From Paramacrobiotus metropolitanus (taxonomy: Eukaryota > Tardigrada > Eutardigrada > Parachela > Macrobiotidae): DNA of 64,000 nt. This document shows positions 19,883 to 31,530 of the stretch, one piece after another (position 1 is the first letter of the stretch; each line of letters starts with the position of its first letter). The stretch lies in assembly GCF_019649055.1 (NCBI RefSeq), contig NW_026570244.1:310001-374000 (forward strand), read 5' to 3'. Under the pieces are notes generated by a model. The model did no database searches. It had not been told where the DNA came from and was given only the letters and a program-made list of their open reading frames with translations. Position numbers and translations under genes: made by a program.

Positions 19883-20722
19883 CTTATCCTAATTCAGATC
19901 TATATTTCCACGAATGGGATACACCAGAGCCAGCAAACCAGAAAAGACTGACCAAAGCCAATATGATACTCTGAAAGCCCGTAGTCGAAAACCCGGCCCG
20001 ATACGCAGGTAGTATTTATTTCTTTCAAAACCTCTCTCGCTTCGAACGCCAAAGCGGAAGAGTTTTGACTACCTTCACCAAACGCAACTAAATTATTGTA
20101 ATGATAATTATCATCGTGGTATTTTTAAGCAGGCAATGTTGCCACGTAAACCAATTAAAATATAGCTAAAAACTGAAAGTTATTTCTACTATGTAAATTA
20201 TCAGAATGAATTTAACTAGCAGACCGTTATTACGACAAGAACGACTACATATGTAACGTTGTCATCGAAGACAATTTCTGCACGAGTGCCGGCCGACCAA
20301 GTGACCGAGCAACCGGTACTGTCCAGCGCAGATAGCCCAGTAGGCAAACGACCTAGCAGGTGACTGATCTACCGGTAATGTCCAGTGCCCAGATCCTCTA
20401 GGTGAATGAGTGACCGAACTGCCGGTACTGTCCAGTGTACGGAGACCGTTAGGTGAACGGGGGACCAAGCTGGCAATATTGTCCAATGCACATACATGTA
20501 TCCCGCAAAATGAAGGAGTGACCGAGCTTCCACTACCCAGATTCATCAAGTTGAGGTTCACAGAATCATGAATTCAGTTGTGAGAATTTATGGTGATTTG
20601 AGAGAATCATGAACTGATTAAAAGAATCATATAAAATTAAAAACCGTGTGTTTATACAAAATCTTTTTTTGCGTCAGTTCGATGTACCGATTATGTTTCG
20701 ACGAAATTTGTTATTCTAATAT
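19883..20722. repeat. Composite interspersed repeat, copy 1
   Basis: Starts TTATCCTAATTCAGAT and ends near TGTTATTCTAAT. It matches 46919..48325 over its whole length except for one internal deletion. It contains a minisatellite of about 60-bp units (about 20290..20500, core ACCGGTACTGTCCAGTG) next to a 25-base remnant of an RLE-type endonuclease coding region (20256..20280). The family is therefore a fixed fusion of these parts. Confidence 0.75.
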
Positions 20723-20739
20723 GTTATTCTTCTGCGTTT

Positions 20740-20985
20740 ATGTACTTATGCAAAATTACCCTTTCGTATTTACTTACGCACGAATTCATGCATTTTAATG
20801 TATATATAACGAACCTGTCGCGTTTACTTATGCACGAGTTTATGCGTTTACGTATGCAGAATAAACTTTTTGTATTTATTTATGCGCAAGGTTGTGCATT
20901 ATTGCGTTTAGGCGTATAAGTATTCAGTATTTATGCAAAATGAACCTTACGCGTTTTTTTATGCACAAGTTGTTATGCAATTCGA
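20740..20985. repeat. Degenerate AT-rich tandem repeat
   Basis: Irregular units of about 55-65 bases built around TTTACTTATGCACGAGTTTATGC variants, four or so copies. It directly follows the composite repeat. Confidence 0.5.
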
Positions 20986-23530
20986 GCCTGACCAACCGCC
21001 TCGCTTTTTTTCTACTAATTTTGCTTACGAGTAGATTTCCTAAGATTTCTTATGCATTTAGCCAATCATCTTCTTTATCCTAACTGTTGAACAATTGTCT
21101 TAGCCCTTAGGAGTGGGTGTATTTGGACACTCGTTTTCTTTAGTGACAACTAACAAGACTGGTGTTTTCCGGCTACTGGTGACGTCGAAGGGCGAGTAGT
21201 GCAGACTGGAGGCAAACGCGCACTGCACTTCATATGTCGAACTGTCGGGAAAGGTACGGCAGATCAGCGACGCAAATGTTTGTACGCAGAAAAGAAGCCT
21301 TGTCAACTAAGCAAAAATCACCCAGGCACTGGTCGTTCTAGCGAGTTCCGTGTTCCCACTTCACCTTTATTAAACAGGTCAGCCAATAATAAAAAAGGGG
21401 AGGTACAGCATAGCTCAACGCAGTCAGAAGGCCAATCAACCACACTCGGGGCCATATAAAAGCAGCAAAGATTCTTTAATTTTATTCACTAGGTTGAAGT
21501 TTAAGCTGAACGCCATCGTGCATTTTGCCGGAGAAAGTTTTACTGATGGTTCGATTTTTTACTGATATGTTCATTACAGAGGCATATTGGAAGCTGGATA
21601 TTGCAGTGTTGTAAAGATAATATGGTACTTTCCCATAAATTTTCCAGTTTCCTGTGATTAGCAATAAGAAACACGGCGTACCGAAAACGCATGGATCAAG
21701 ACAGGAACGAAACCGGAGAGTCCGCTAGCGCTTTTGTGCCGTTTGTGATAATACCGTAAGTTTTACCATGAAATTTTCTTGCCGACAGTCGGCCGAATAA
21801 CTGCATTATAATATTGTCTTATTTTCCATTTGCATATTTCTTATGATTGTACTTAAGTCTATCCTTATAATTATGTGCCTAATCTAAAACTTTCTTATAT
21901 ACTGTATATGCAAATACGAGACGAGTATATTGCATTTGCATATCTGATTACTATTGCGTAAATATACATATTTTGTACAATTGGTACTGTAAAGTGTAAA
22001 CCACAAAGATTGAGCGCTAGTGTAACAGTAGACTGAAAAGGGAGAGAACACGTGGTTCACTTGTGGTTCCGTGGTGGTTTTTTGTGGTTCTCTAGGTTCG
22101 CCTAATGCAGGAGGTAGAGTTACCACTAACAAACAGTTTTCCAAGGCCAACATATGTACATAGTATTATCTCACGTAAACAGCTACAATTATTTTTTCAT
22201 TTTGAGAAAAAGGAAAGACGGGGCGGGCGTGCATGCATTCAACATGTTATGGCTACCTTCAGATTTACGTTAGGTTAAATTAAATTGCAATTCGAAATGC
22301 TACCATTATTTTTTGTAATATTGTGGTGCCAAGTGAATTCTGCGCTTTTTTTGTAAAGCATGCTAAGGAACCGCTGTATGGACGGTTTTAACGTTCAGTA
22401 AATTCACTGATTATGGTTCTATGAACCGATTGAACAAGCAAACGGTTAAAATCTTGATGAAAATTACGTATAACAAGCCATGAGGTTCCAGCCAGCATTA
22501 CAAAATATTAGGTATATAATTAAGTCAACATTTGTAAAACCAAATTTTGGAAAAGCTATGGCTTGTTAATTAGGGAAGTGCCCTCTCTCTTTGCGGGCGC
22601 TGCATGACCGAAACGTACCGTAGTCTGATATTGATAGACTGGTTGCGCAGGTTGAATTTTTCACGGCGTTAGGTTTTTGATTGCCGAATTAATGGCAATT
22701 TTAACGTTGTTAATTCACGTCTTCATCTTCGTAAATGTGTAAAGGAAGTTTCGTCATATAACTGAACAACCAACTAATGCAGATATTAACCGGAAGGATT
22801 TTTCTGTTTCCAAAATCTTCTCTAAATTTGTGTACCGACAACAGCAATCCATGTTGTAAATTTATGCACAAAGGTCACAAAAGCATTTTTATTTCTGCCT
22901 GGAATACATACCTACCATGCGTCGCTCTAATGAACAGAAGTTGTAAGACGTTAGAAATCTTGTAGTGCACTGGCCTATAGCCTATACATGTATATAGCAG
23001 GGTGTTTTATAGTGCCTATAGCCTATAGGCTAGCACGTCAATTCTCTGACCCCTGTTTTGCTTTTACATTTTTTATTCGAACTTTCGGGGTTCAGCAATC
23101 TGTCGTTCAGCAACTTGTCGATCAACTAGTTGCCGTTTCCACAAATTTGTCGGGTAAGCATTTTGGCGGTCAGCAAAAAGTCGTCAACAAGTTGCCGATC
23201 AACAAGATAGCGGTCAGCAAATTGCCAGTGTGCCCTTTTATGGGGACCTTTTTCGATTCTCTCAGTAACATATTACCAGTACAAAATTTGGCTATAATTC
23301 GTGAGTGCCACTGTTTATTCTTTGCTCTGTATTCGCAGGTTACGCTACACTGGTGGTTGTCGATTGCTTCTTGGTGTCATTCATTGTCCTTCTTTTAAGT
23401 ATCGTGGTCCACACACAAGACTCAAGTTATGGCCAGAGAAGCAACGGTAGAACTGGAATGGTGATATCGTTTTACAGGACTTACAAGAAGGTAAGTCCTC
23501 CCTTTTATTCGGCATCAGCCACACATACTG
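20986..23530. other. Intergenic DNA, no gene supported
   Basis: ORFs are short and unrecognised. A weak cluster of GTCAGCAA/GTCGTTCAGCAA words lies at 23090..23225. A GTGGTTC-rich stretch at 22050..22100 resembles the motif of the minisatellite at 59180. Confidence 0.5.
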
Positions 23531-23666
23531 TATTTACACAAGTTTAAGAGCCACAAAAATGTCCAGATGCACGCAGAATATCCGACAGCTTTATTTACTT
23601 CAAAGAAGCCGCGCGCTATTGTTTAAAGCTTTCGCTATTTTGGTGGCTCTTAAACTTGTGTAAATA
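23531..23666. repeat. Small foldback element with 30-bp arms
   Basis: Arms 23531..23560 and 23637..23666 are inverted copies (29 of 30 identical), separated by 76 bases. Its size and structure suit a tiny MITE or solo foldback. Confidence 0.65.
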
Positions 23667-25190
23667 TAGATACGCCTGCGCCGGTTTACACCGATTAAAA
23701 TAACAATTATTTATAATTTGCACTAATTTCCCTCAAGTTGAAACATTGAAAAAACACTAAAAATCGTTAGTGTCACTCGTAATCATAGAACGTGCGTGCG
23801 TTAAGTGTACCACCTAAAACAGCCGCTGCATTTCCTCCGGGCTACCGCTAGGCTTATTTATCCCTCCATCGCTCACTACCGATGCTTGCTATTTCTTGAT
23901 AAAGCATTAGTGATAGTAAGTACATTACTGAATTATCTCAGATTAATTGACACAGTGACTAATTAGTTAATTACGAGGAACTCAGGTTAGAAGTTATTAA
24001 ACAGTTAGAAATTAGCGACTATTGCGAACTCATGGTTCTTGAGAAACTTGAGCCCTAACACCAATGGGCGACAGCGGGTTAACGTTGCCTTTCAAAGGGC
24101 CGTAGACCGAGCTTCCCATGTGATTTCTTGGATCTTTCGGCCGACGAAGCGAATAAGCTTGGAAAATGGCGTTCCCAAGGTCCCGAAAGTCTCCAGGAGA
24201 TTTAACAGATACCACAAATTTTCTACGAAATCGTACTCCCCGCGCTTACTTTCTTCAGCCAACTGTGGTGCGCTTAACTAATCAGCTATTCGCCTTATAG
24301 TCGTACGAATAAATACAGGCACATTGCGGCTGCATTTTTACCGTTTAACCCATGCGCGATTAGTTACAACCGGCCGCCGGCAGTGGCAGGCTAAGCTAAA
24401 ATTTGCAATGGTGTTTCAAAGCGGTACGTAGTAATTATTAAAAGACCGAGTATTCTCAATTTTAGTATTTTTAAAAAAAAATTTGAATTTACAATTTGAA
24501 TGTTGCAGGTACTGTACTTAATCGCGGCTGGCTTCTGCGTTTTGCGGCCCAAGTCTAATTTAACTCCCTTGACCTTATAGGGCATTGATAACCCAAGAAC
24601 GGTAATAACCCGAAAGATACATTTTTCAAAATCATTTGCTATAAAACCTGTTACAAAACACATGTAAAGTAGTAAATTGGTTCAAAATTTTTGTTCCAGG
24701 AGGTGGGAAGTCATAAAGTAGACGGAACTGTTTTATTCGCGTGAAGCCAACGGCGAACGTTTTTGTTGCCAGAATTGTTAGAAATTTCGTGAACTTTAAT
24801 AAAATTTGAATTAATTTTCTCAGCAGCGGAATGTCAGATGCTCTGTACAATCAAGGGAACAAGTAAATGTTCGCGGGGGGCCGACCCACGTTTTCACAGC
24901 TGAAAGTGCTAGAAATTCGATAAAAAATTGTGAATTTATACTAATTCTTGGTGAACTCGTTCTGGAGGATGGTTTGTTAATAAAAATATATGTATTCCGT
25001 GTTATAAGCCTATATTGGTGTTTTGTGAAAATTCTGAATTTTTTGCCTGTGTTTCGCGGTCCCGTTAAAGTTTCTAGGCTTATACCGGCAGTCTCAGACT
25101 CTGAGGGACACCACCTTTAGCTTCGCAGGCATAATATCTGTACAGTGGTTGGTTGTACGAGTATATACGACCAATATGAGCTTTGTCGGT
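23667..25190. other. AT-rich intergenic DNA, nothing recognised
   Basis: No ORF with recognisable content, no repeat structure that I could confirm. Confidence 0.5.
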
Positions 25191-25277
25191 ATTATTGTTT
25201 CCGGTTACATACAGAACAACTACTAAAAGGGGCATATTCTTTATTGCAAATGCACAACCGCGTAGCGAAACAACCTC
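25191..25277 (-). repeat. Split direct repeat B2 of the Ngaro-like element
   Basis: 87 bp, identical to 25536..25622. It forms the 3' outer end of the element, beginning with ATT. 32 A-rich bases separate it from A2. Confidence 0.9.
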
Positions 25278-25309
25278 ATGACAAAAGAAAACAACAACAA
25301 AAAAGAAAA

Positions 25310-25538
25310 AACAAAATAATTGCAACAGCGAATTCTACTTCAGTGCCGAATGTGGCGTCGTGCACCGAGCGCGCCTTTTTTATACTACTGGCTGCCAACT
25401 GGCCACAAGGGCGATGGTGCACGGTGCTCGCTAATTGGTTACGGTACAAGCATACAACCGACAGGAGACAGCACAACAATACAGACATACTCCACCTCCA
25501 ACAATAATACTCAGATTATGGGCATAATCTTGCCCATT
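25310..25538 (-). repeat. Split direct repeat A2 of the Ngaro-like element
   Basis: 229 bp, identical to 29542..29770; its right end overlaps B1 by ATT. Confidence 0.9.
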
Positions 25539-25622
25539 ATTGTTTCCGGTTACATACAGAACAACTACTAAAAGGGGCATATTCTTTATTGCAAATGCAC
25601 AACCGCGTAGCGAAACAACCTC
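25536..25622 (-). repeat. Split direct repeat B1 of the Ngaro-like element
   Basis: 87 bp, identical to 25191..25277. It lies just downstream of the recombinase stop codon. Confidence 0.9.
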
Positions 25623-25689
25623 CAAAACCCCCAGAACAGACACGGAGAGGAACATGTGAGTGCGAGACGAACAGAAGATGGCCGATGAG

Positions 25690-26913
25690 TCAGAGCAGCG
25701 CGTTGCGAATGGCGTGGCAAAAATCCGAACGTTCAAGGAAATCGCGTTGAATGTACTGCTGGTAGCAGTCGCTTTTCCAATGGCCTTGGGCTTTCAGCGC
25801 GGATGCGGAAATCCCCAGTTGTGCTGAAAATGTTGCGGCACCGCTGCGTAGCGAGTGGGCGGAAATGCGGGATGCATCAAGGCCGGCGTGGAGGGCGCAC
25901 GTGGATAGTAGGCGGTTGTATAGACTGGAATACATTGGTGTCAATGTACCATTATCAAAATAAGAAAACAATGCGCTCGAAGCACTGCAGCGGTTATGCT
26001 GCATCAGCTTCTTCAGCGCCGCCCTGGGACACAAATAATTTTCCCGTCCAAGTCTGGGAACTGGAATTTCGATTGTTTTCTGTTGAAAACGATCGGTTTT
26101 TAAAACTTTAACTGACAACAGAGCACCTTCGTGCGTAAGCCGCACGTCACGATAAAGCAGGTGCGAATTACACTTGCTCTCAAACAGGTTTGAACTGCGC
26201 AACAACGAGAAAAACCCAACCGCTGTTGCGGCCCAAAAACAACGCCGGAACTTCTTTTCTATAGCGCACATATTTTTGTGAATTTTTAGCAAATCGCTTG
26301 GCAATAGCGGTAGGCGCTTATTTGGCAGCTCAGTACGACTGCGCTGCAGTCCGGCCAATGCTTGCCTGATGACGAAATGGTTAAGGTCAGGTGGGTCAAA
26401 ATTATTAAATGTGTGAAACGTTACCAAACTGAAAACATAATTTTTAACAGTAAGAAATTCTAATCTTTTCGATAAGTGAGCAATATACAAGGCAATAGTT
26501 TCTTCTGTGGCTGGTAGCGCTCGCAGTTTATACTGCGCACAGAAGGAGACAAAGGTTCTCCACTGAGAGGAGCGAGTTCTGGCTGTGCCGGCTGCCATCG
26601 ATTTCAGGCGAAGTGCCGACAGCTTACGATGTAAGTTGGTTACTGCAACAAGCACACAACGACAAATTAGGCCCGGGAAGGGAAATCGAAAATATTCAAA
26701 AAACCGTGCCCTGTGCTGCGGTGACTCGGTCAACCTGCTCAGGGCGTCTGCCATAACATTTCTAATGCCGGCTGAGTGTGCCGACACGACCCGGTAGTCA
26801 TGAGCAACGCTAGCGGCAAACACGCGCTTTAGCCATTTAAGCGCTTCAACGTTTTTTGTCGTTCCTCTATTGAGGAAGGAAACAGTTTGGGTGTTGTCCG
26901 ACAGAACCAGCAC
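25690..26913 (-). CDS. RNase H C-terminus fused to tyrosine recombinase
   Basis: 407 codons. Residues 1..60 are the end of a DIRS-type RNase H (LVLSDNTQTVSFLNRG, MADALSRL). The rest is a tyrosine recombinase: a SAM-like N-terminal part (SSQWRTFVSFCAQY), the first catalytic Arg in FFSLLRSSNL, HSLRSGAATF (His-x-x-Arg), GHWKSDCYQQYI with the final His/Trp and nucleophile Tyr. The enzyme inserts a double-stranded circular cDNA at short matching sites. The catalytic residues are all present and this ORF is intact. It is fused in frame to RNase H; a frameshift just upstream (26980..27050) cuts it off from the rest of RNase H. Confidence 0.9.
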   Translation of the reverse strand: MLVLSDNTQTVSFLNRGTTKNVEALKWLKRVFAASVAHDYRVVSAHSAGIRNVMADALSRLTESPQHRARFFEYFRFPFPGLICRCVLVAVTNLHRKLSALRLKSMAAGTARTRSSQWRTFVSFCAQYKLRALPATEETIALYIAHLSKRLEFLTVKNYVFSLVTFHTFNNFDPPDLNHFVIRQALAGLQRSRTELPNKRLPLLPSDLLKIHKNMCAIEKKFRRCFWAATAVGFFSLLRSSNLFESKCNSHLLYRDVRLTHEGALLSVKVLKTDRFQQKTIEIPVPRLGRENYLCPRAALKKLMQHNRCSASSALFSYFDNGTLTPMYSSLYNRLLSTCALHAGLDASRISAHSLRSGAATFSAQLGISASALKAQGHWKSDCYQQYIQRDFLERSDFCHAIRNALL

Positions 26914-28133
26914 TTTGCATCCTTCAAGGCGGGATGCACAAAGAATGAGCGGCAGGCACGCCGCAATTAATTCAAGAAAATTAATATTTCCTGCAGTGAA
27001 CCGTGCAGCAAAGGCGCTGACACCCAGTTCTGCTCAAAGCCGGGTGATGCAACAGTATCCGGCAGCCAAGTGCCGGCAAGCCACGTGTCACCGACAACTG
27101 CACCAAACCCAGTGAAGGACGCGTCGGTGCAGATTACCACCTCTTTGCGGGGTGTACCTAGCGGGCACGGACACAGACCATTAAATTCGCTTGCAAACTT
27201 CTCCCACCATGACAGTTCGTGACGTAAAAGACTGTTGACCTTTACTTTGTGCCACGGTTTGTCCAGTCGAGAGCTGATCTATAAAAATTCGTGTAAACGT
27301 ACGGGCGCCATACACCGCCTTTGAAGCGAACGACATATGGCCTACCAATTCTTGCAACTGTTTTTTTTGAAATAGACGTCGCGGATTGGTAACATTTAAT
27401 TAAATTTAACAACTTCTTAAGTTTATCTGCCGGGAGCTCTAGGCGTTGCAATTCAGAGTCAATTACTAACCCAAGAAGGTCATCCGCCGGCTTGGGCCGG
27501 CGATTTTCTCCATTTTGCCGAGAAACCCAAATTTGTTAGTAAATTTAAAAACACAATAATGCTTCGTTACAACTATCATAATTTTTCCCAATTAAAAGAA
27601 AGTCATCCAAATAACAGACAACAACAAAGCCGCGCTTACGCATCATGTTAGCTAGAGCCAACGAAATTTTCTGAAAGATCGCCGGCGCGTTAGCTAAACC
27701 AAAGCAAAGACAACGGTCAACATAAAATGCGTCTGATTCTCCTCAAAAGCCCATCGAAATCCCTGTAATTGCCAGTGCATCGGATGCACAGGTACAGAGC
27801 GATAAGCAGCTTTATGTCTACAACGGCGAAATAGCAGTTAGGTGTTCCCAATCGCAAGGCATCGTCAATAGATTCGAAGCTAAATGCATCTGCCTCTATA
27901 AAGGAGTTCAGGGAATTGTCAAATGGACGGCTACAATCTGTTATAGGACGCACAGATCCCGTCTCCTTCTTAGGCACAGCACCTATCGCATGAATACGCA
28001 GAGGCTTTGCCGTCTGTCGCTGAATGCGACCTATTTCCAGCTCTTCGCGGAACAGCTTATCTAAGACAGGCTTAGTCTCGCTGTTAAGAGCGCTTGGGTA
28101 ATTAGCGCAATCGGTCGGCCCGATTGCATTCAC
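26914..28133 (-). pseudogene. DIRS/Ngaro-like reverse transcriptase and RNase H, frameshifted
   Basis: The N-terminal RT block is open at 27717..28133 (IHAIGAVPKKETGSVRPI, then FAVVDIK). After a shift near 27715..27760 the frame carries FGLANAPAIFQKI and the catalytic YLDDFLL box (27600..27617). Further stops and shifts lie at 27520..27570; a thumb-like segment is at 27242..27451, and the start of RNase H (CTDASFTGFGA) at about 27100..27150, separated from its end by another shift. All the pieces are present in order, so only small indels and few substitutions inactivate it. Confidence 0.8.
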
Positions 28134-28245
28134 ATCAGAAACAATACGAAAGCCTTCCTAATACCATCAAGAATGAAGCGTGCATTTTCCATGCCTGAGA
28201 TCTCATTAACCCAATTAGCGTAGTTGCGCGACAAAGAACAAAAGT

Positions 28246-29512
28246 CTAACAATTCGGGAAGGGAGACAAACAAGTCCGCTCTGGATTGTCAGAGACAGAA
28301 GTAAACGAAACACTAGTTTGAGCCACGAGCGGAGCCAGCCGGGCCGGCGCCGGTATCTCGGTGCTCCTGAAAGCTGTGCCCGCGCTTTCCACACTCGCCG
28401 CAGACATGATTGAAGGCACACGCGGTAGCTGAGCGGGGACATCTGCCTTCCTGGAAGGCATAGCAGCAGGCGAATTTAAAGCGGCTCGAGTGTGGGCCGC
28501 TGTTCCCACGAAAAGCTGCTTGTTACTGCTGGGGCCGTGTTGCCGGCGGTTACCGGCATGAAAGTGTTTCGCGCCGATACTATTACGCTCATTAAAGTCA
28601 GTCAGGGAAAACTCTTCTTCTTCCGCCTGATGACGGAATTCCATATCAAACGCCAAAACAACGTCATCTCTAAAACTACATCTCATTGAGGCCAGAAATT
28701 CATTATATTCCAGGTGTTCCAGCAATGTGCTTGCGTACCCACCAGACATAGTTTTACATAATTTCACAGCTGTGCGCCAGCTGTGTACGGAAAACTCGTC
28801 AAGAGATAAATCAGTTGGCAATACGGCTTTACTTTTAGCGCCTGGCTTTGGGCAAGCCAGTTCATGCGGCTGTTTAAGCTTGCGCGCTTCCTTTGGGAAA
28901 CGGCCATCAACAGGGTCTGCACAGGGCGGATTAGCACTCCGCATGAATTCACAGACATAATACTATTAGAACGAGCGAGCTTATTCCCACACAACTCACC
29001 GACGGGTGTTGGGGGTGCGGAAGCGGCATACGGACGCCAGAGGCAGTGGCGGCATGGTGACCTTTATGATGTTGCCCGGCAGTGTCGGTACGCTGGCGGC
29101 TGCTGCTGCGGGACGACGAATACTGGCGGGATTTATGTCCGGTGGCTGGAGTTGCTGTTTTCCGGCTGGCTAGTTCCGCTCGGATAAACTCCTCCAGGAT
29201 ACAGCGGACACCTTCCCGGCTAACAATGGACAAATTGTCGGGAAATTTTGATGACTTCCCTAGGATCAGCAGGGTGGACTTTGATGTGATTCCCTCAGCT
29301 TCAAGTTCATCCTGGCAAGTCTTGTCCAGTTTCAAACGCTCCACGACAGTGGCGATGGAGTCGGCATCAGTAAACAGATGGGATTCTGCGATTTTGTACA
29401 ACTGACTTTTGGCGTCATCACAGGCGTACAAAAGTTCAAGTTGGTCGCACAAGTCTTTTAACTGTTTAAAATTCAGCTTTTTTAGGGCTGATTTTGACTT
29501 CGGCACGTCCAT
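28246..29512 (-). pseudogene. Gag-like ORF of the Ngaro-like element, frameshifted
   Basis: Starts at ATG 29510..29512 (MDVPKSKSALKK), a helical, Leu/Lys-rich N-terminus, then a Ser/Arg-rich stretch. The frame breaks near 28950..29030 and coding continues at 28246..28944 with a helical domain (SVHSWRTAVKLCKTMSGGYA, LEHLEYNEFLASM) like those in DIRS-element ORF1 proteins. No zinc knuckle is evident. It presumably binds element RNA. Confidence 0.7.
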
Positions 29513-29541
29513 AGCGATAGTACTAGTAATAACACAATCAA

Positions 29542-29770
29542 AACAAAATAATTGCAACAGCGAATTCTACTTCAGTGCCGAATGTGGCGTCGTGCACCGA
29601 GCGCGCCTTTTTTATACTACTGGCTGCCAACTGGCCACAAGGGCGATGGTGCACGGTGCTCGCTAATTGGTTACGGTACAAGCATACAACCGACAGGAGA
29701 CAGCACAACAATACAGACATACTCCACCTCCAACAATAATACTCAGATTATGGGCATAATCTTGCCCATT
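29542..29770 (-). repeat. Split direct repeat A1 of the Ngaro-like element
   Basis: 229 bp, the 5' outer end; identical to A2 at 25310..25538. It ends in the ATT shared with the other junctions. Confidence 0.9.
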
Positions 29771-30117
29771 TCTGTGTGACTGAACGAAGTAGTAGAAAAA
29801 GTAATACACCCTTGACGGAGCATTAGTGTAAAATTTAAATAAATCAAGAAAATTAAAATGGGGGTCTCTGAATTTAAAATTAACTTTTTCATGTCATTGT
29901 TTTCTCTTTTTTCGGGCTGCTTAGGAAGGTAAAAAATAATTCGCTTCATGCATATTTAAGCCTTTCCAAGTAGTCAAGGTCAGATAATCATGTCGCTACT
30001 CAGCGATTCTAAGCTGCTGTCTTCTGTGTACTGAACTTACAGGTCTTCTGCTTACAAATCACTAACCAGTAACGTCCAAATCAGCGCATATTGACCAAAT
30101 TATGAGACTTATATCAC
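29771..30117. other. Short spacer between two retroelements
   Basis: No ORF or repeat recognised. Confidence 0.5.
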
Positions 30118-30121
30118 CTAG

Positions 30122-30375
30122 TAATATATGATCGTTTCTCCTACACTATACGTAACGGAGAATACCGCCAAATCCCATCAATGATCTTTACTGTAGCCGC
30201 ACACGATAGATAATGATTCGCTCAATCACAACTTCATCATGGCGCTGAGAAATCAGCATAGAAAACAGACGTCTTTAGACACAGATAGCTACGTGAAGAT
30301 AGTTCACAACAATTGCATAAACGCCGGATTACGCCGGTGAGCAACACTGTATACATGACTATGCGTCACACAGCA
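30122..30375 (-). repeat. 3' LTR of the second gypsy element
   Basis: 254 bp. About 180 bp at its right (U3) side are identical to the 5' LTR; the left 75 bp differ by many substitutions and indels. Confidence 0.85.
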
Positions 30376-30386
30376 CTCCCGTTCTT
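30376..30386 (-). promoter_or_regulatory. Polypurine tract
   Basis: On the coding strand AAGAACGGGAG immediately precedes the 3' LTR start TGCTG. Such a tract primes plus-strand DNA synthesis. Confidence 0.6.
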
Positions 30387-30515
30387 AAGTTTGAAGCACG
30401 GCGAGAACCAACTTTGAGAAACGGAACATAACTTGAACGATTGGATGACCGTAATGAAGGAAAACGCTATATAAAAATTACATGAAAGAAGAGGTGCAAG
30501 CGTTAAGGCAAGGCA

Positions 30516-31530
30516 TTACGGCGAGGGTTCCCGTAGGGTCCGGTTACGAAGTGTCCGGATAACGGGGCGATCGGTTTCGTCGACGGGCTCGTCCGGTTTC
30601 CTGGCAGGACGACGAGGTTTGGTGACGCAGTCCCGCTCAATTTCCACGCGCAGCTCGGGATCCACGTCCTCGACGGGAATGTCCCACTGTGAATCAGTGT
30701 CACCCATTAAATCCAAATCAGACAGAGGCTCCGTGAACAGTTTTAGTCTCTTTACGTGGACAACAAGAGTGTTTTTACCACGTTTTTTAGTACGCACAGA
30801 CTGGATCTCGTAGTTAAGCTTTGATTTACGGCTAACCACTTTGTACGGTCCAAAGTAATGTGCGATTAATTTTGGAGACAAACCAACAGGAGTTACCGGC
30901 GTATACAATAACACCAAATCACCGATTTGGAATTCACGCGGTTCTCTTTTGATATTGCCGGTCAACATATAACCAGCTTGGACATTCTCAATATTAGCTT
31001 TTGCAACATCACTAGCCAGTTTAAGACGCTCAACGAGAGCCTGACTGTATTCGTGCATGTTATTCAAATTGTTATTCGGAAGTGCACCAAGCTGTGCGTC
31101 CATGACTGAACGGCACTCACGCCCGTACAACAAATAAAATGGTGTTTTATTTGTCGAGGCTTGCTTACTGGTGTTGTAAGCTGTAGTGACATATGGGAGA
31201 TGTAGGTCCCAATCTTTTTGATTATCACTGACATACAGGCTAAGCATAACGGCTAAAGTTTTATTGAACCGCTCAGTCAATCCATTACACTGTGGATTGT
31301 ACGCTGTTGTGTTCAGATGCCGCGTTTGACATAGCACTAGAACTTCCTGAACTACATCTGACAGAAATGGACCACCTTGGTCACTCAAAATTCTTGACGG
31401 CGCACCGTGACGCAGTATTACTTGATGCACCAAGAAATTAGCAACTGCAATAGCGGTCTGCGCCGGAATAGCTTTTGTTTCCACATATTTTGTCAAATAG
31501 TCAGTACAGACTATGACATACCGGTTGCCT
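30516..31530 (-). CDS. Integrase catalytic core and C-terminal domain (second gypsy)
   Basis: Holds the DDE core: first Asp in CTDYLTKY, then LSDQGGPFLS, then NGLTERFN with the catalytic Glu. Next come TPFYLLYGRE and a GPY/F-type module (YFGPYKVVSRKSKLNYEI, about 30825..30880), then a charged tail ending at 30516. The HHCC domain and this core are separated by a frameshift near 31545. Otherwise the domain looks intact. Confidence 0.88.

Larger units (their letters stand above)
25191..29770 (-). mobile_element. Complete DIRS/Ngaro-like tyrosine-recombinase retrotransposon
   Basis: 4580 bp, read right to left. Split direct repeats are in the canonical order A1 - ORFs - B1-A2-B2: A1 29542..29770 and A2 25310..25538 (229 bp each, identical by eye); B1 25536..25622 and B2 25191..25277 (87 bp each, identical by eye). 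A2 and B1 overlap by the trinucleotide ATT, which also forms both outer ends, as expected for recombinase-mediated integration of a circle. Gag, RT, RNase H and a tyrosine recombinase are present; no methyltransferase domain separates RNase H from the recombinase, which favours Ngaro over DIRS1/PAT. Frameshifts in gag, RT and RNase H make this copy defective despite its pristine ends. Confidence 0.9.

Noticed and set aside
22988-23398. 136-codon plus-strand ORF in gene-free DNA
   Set aside because: No family resemblance, no splice-supported extension and only a repetitive GTCAGCAA-like patch inside.
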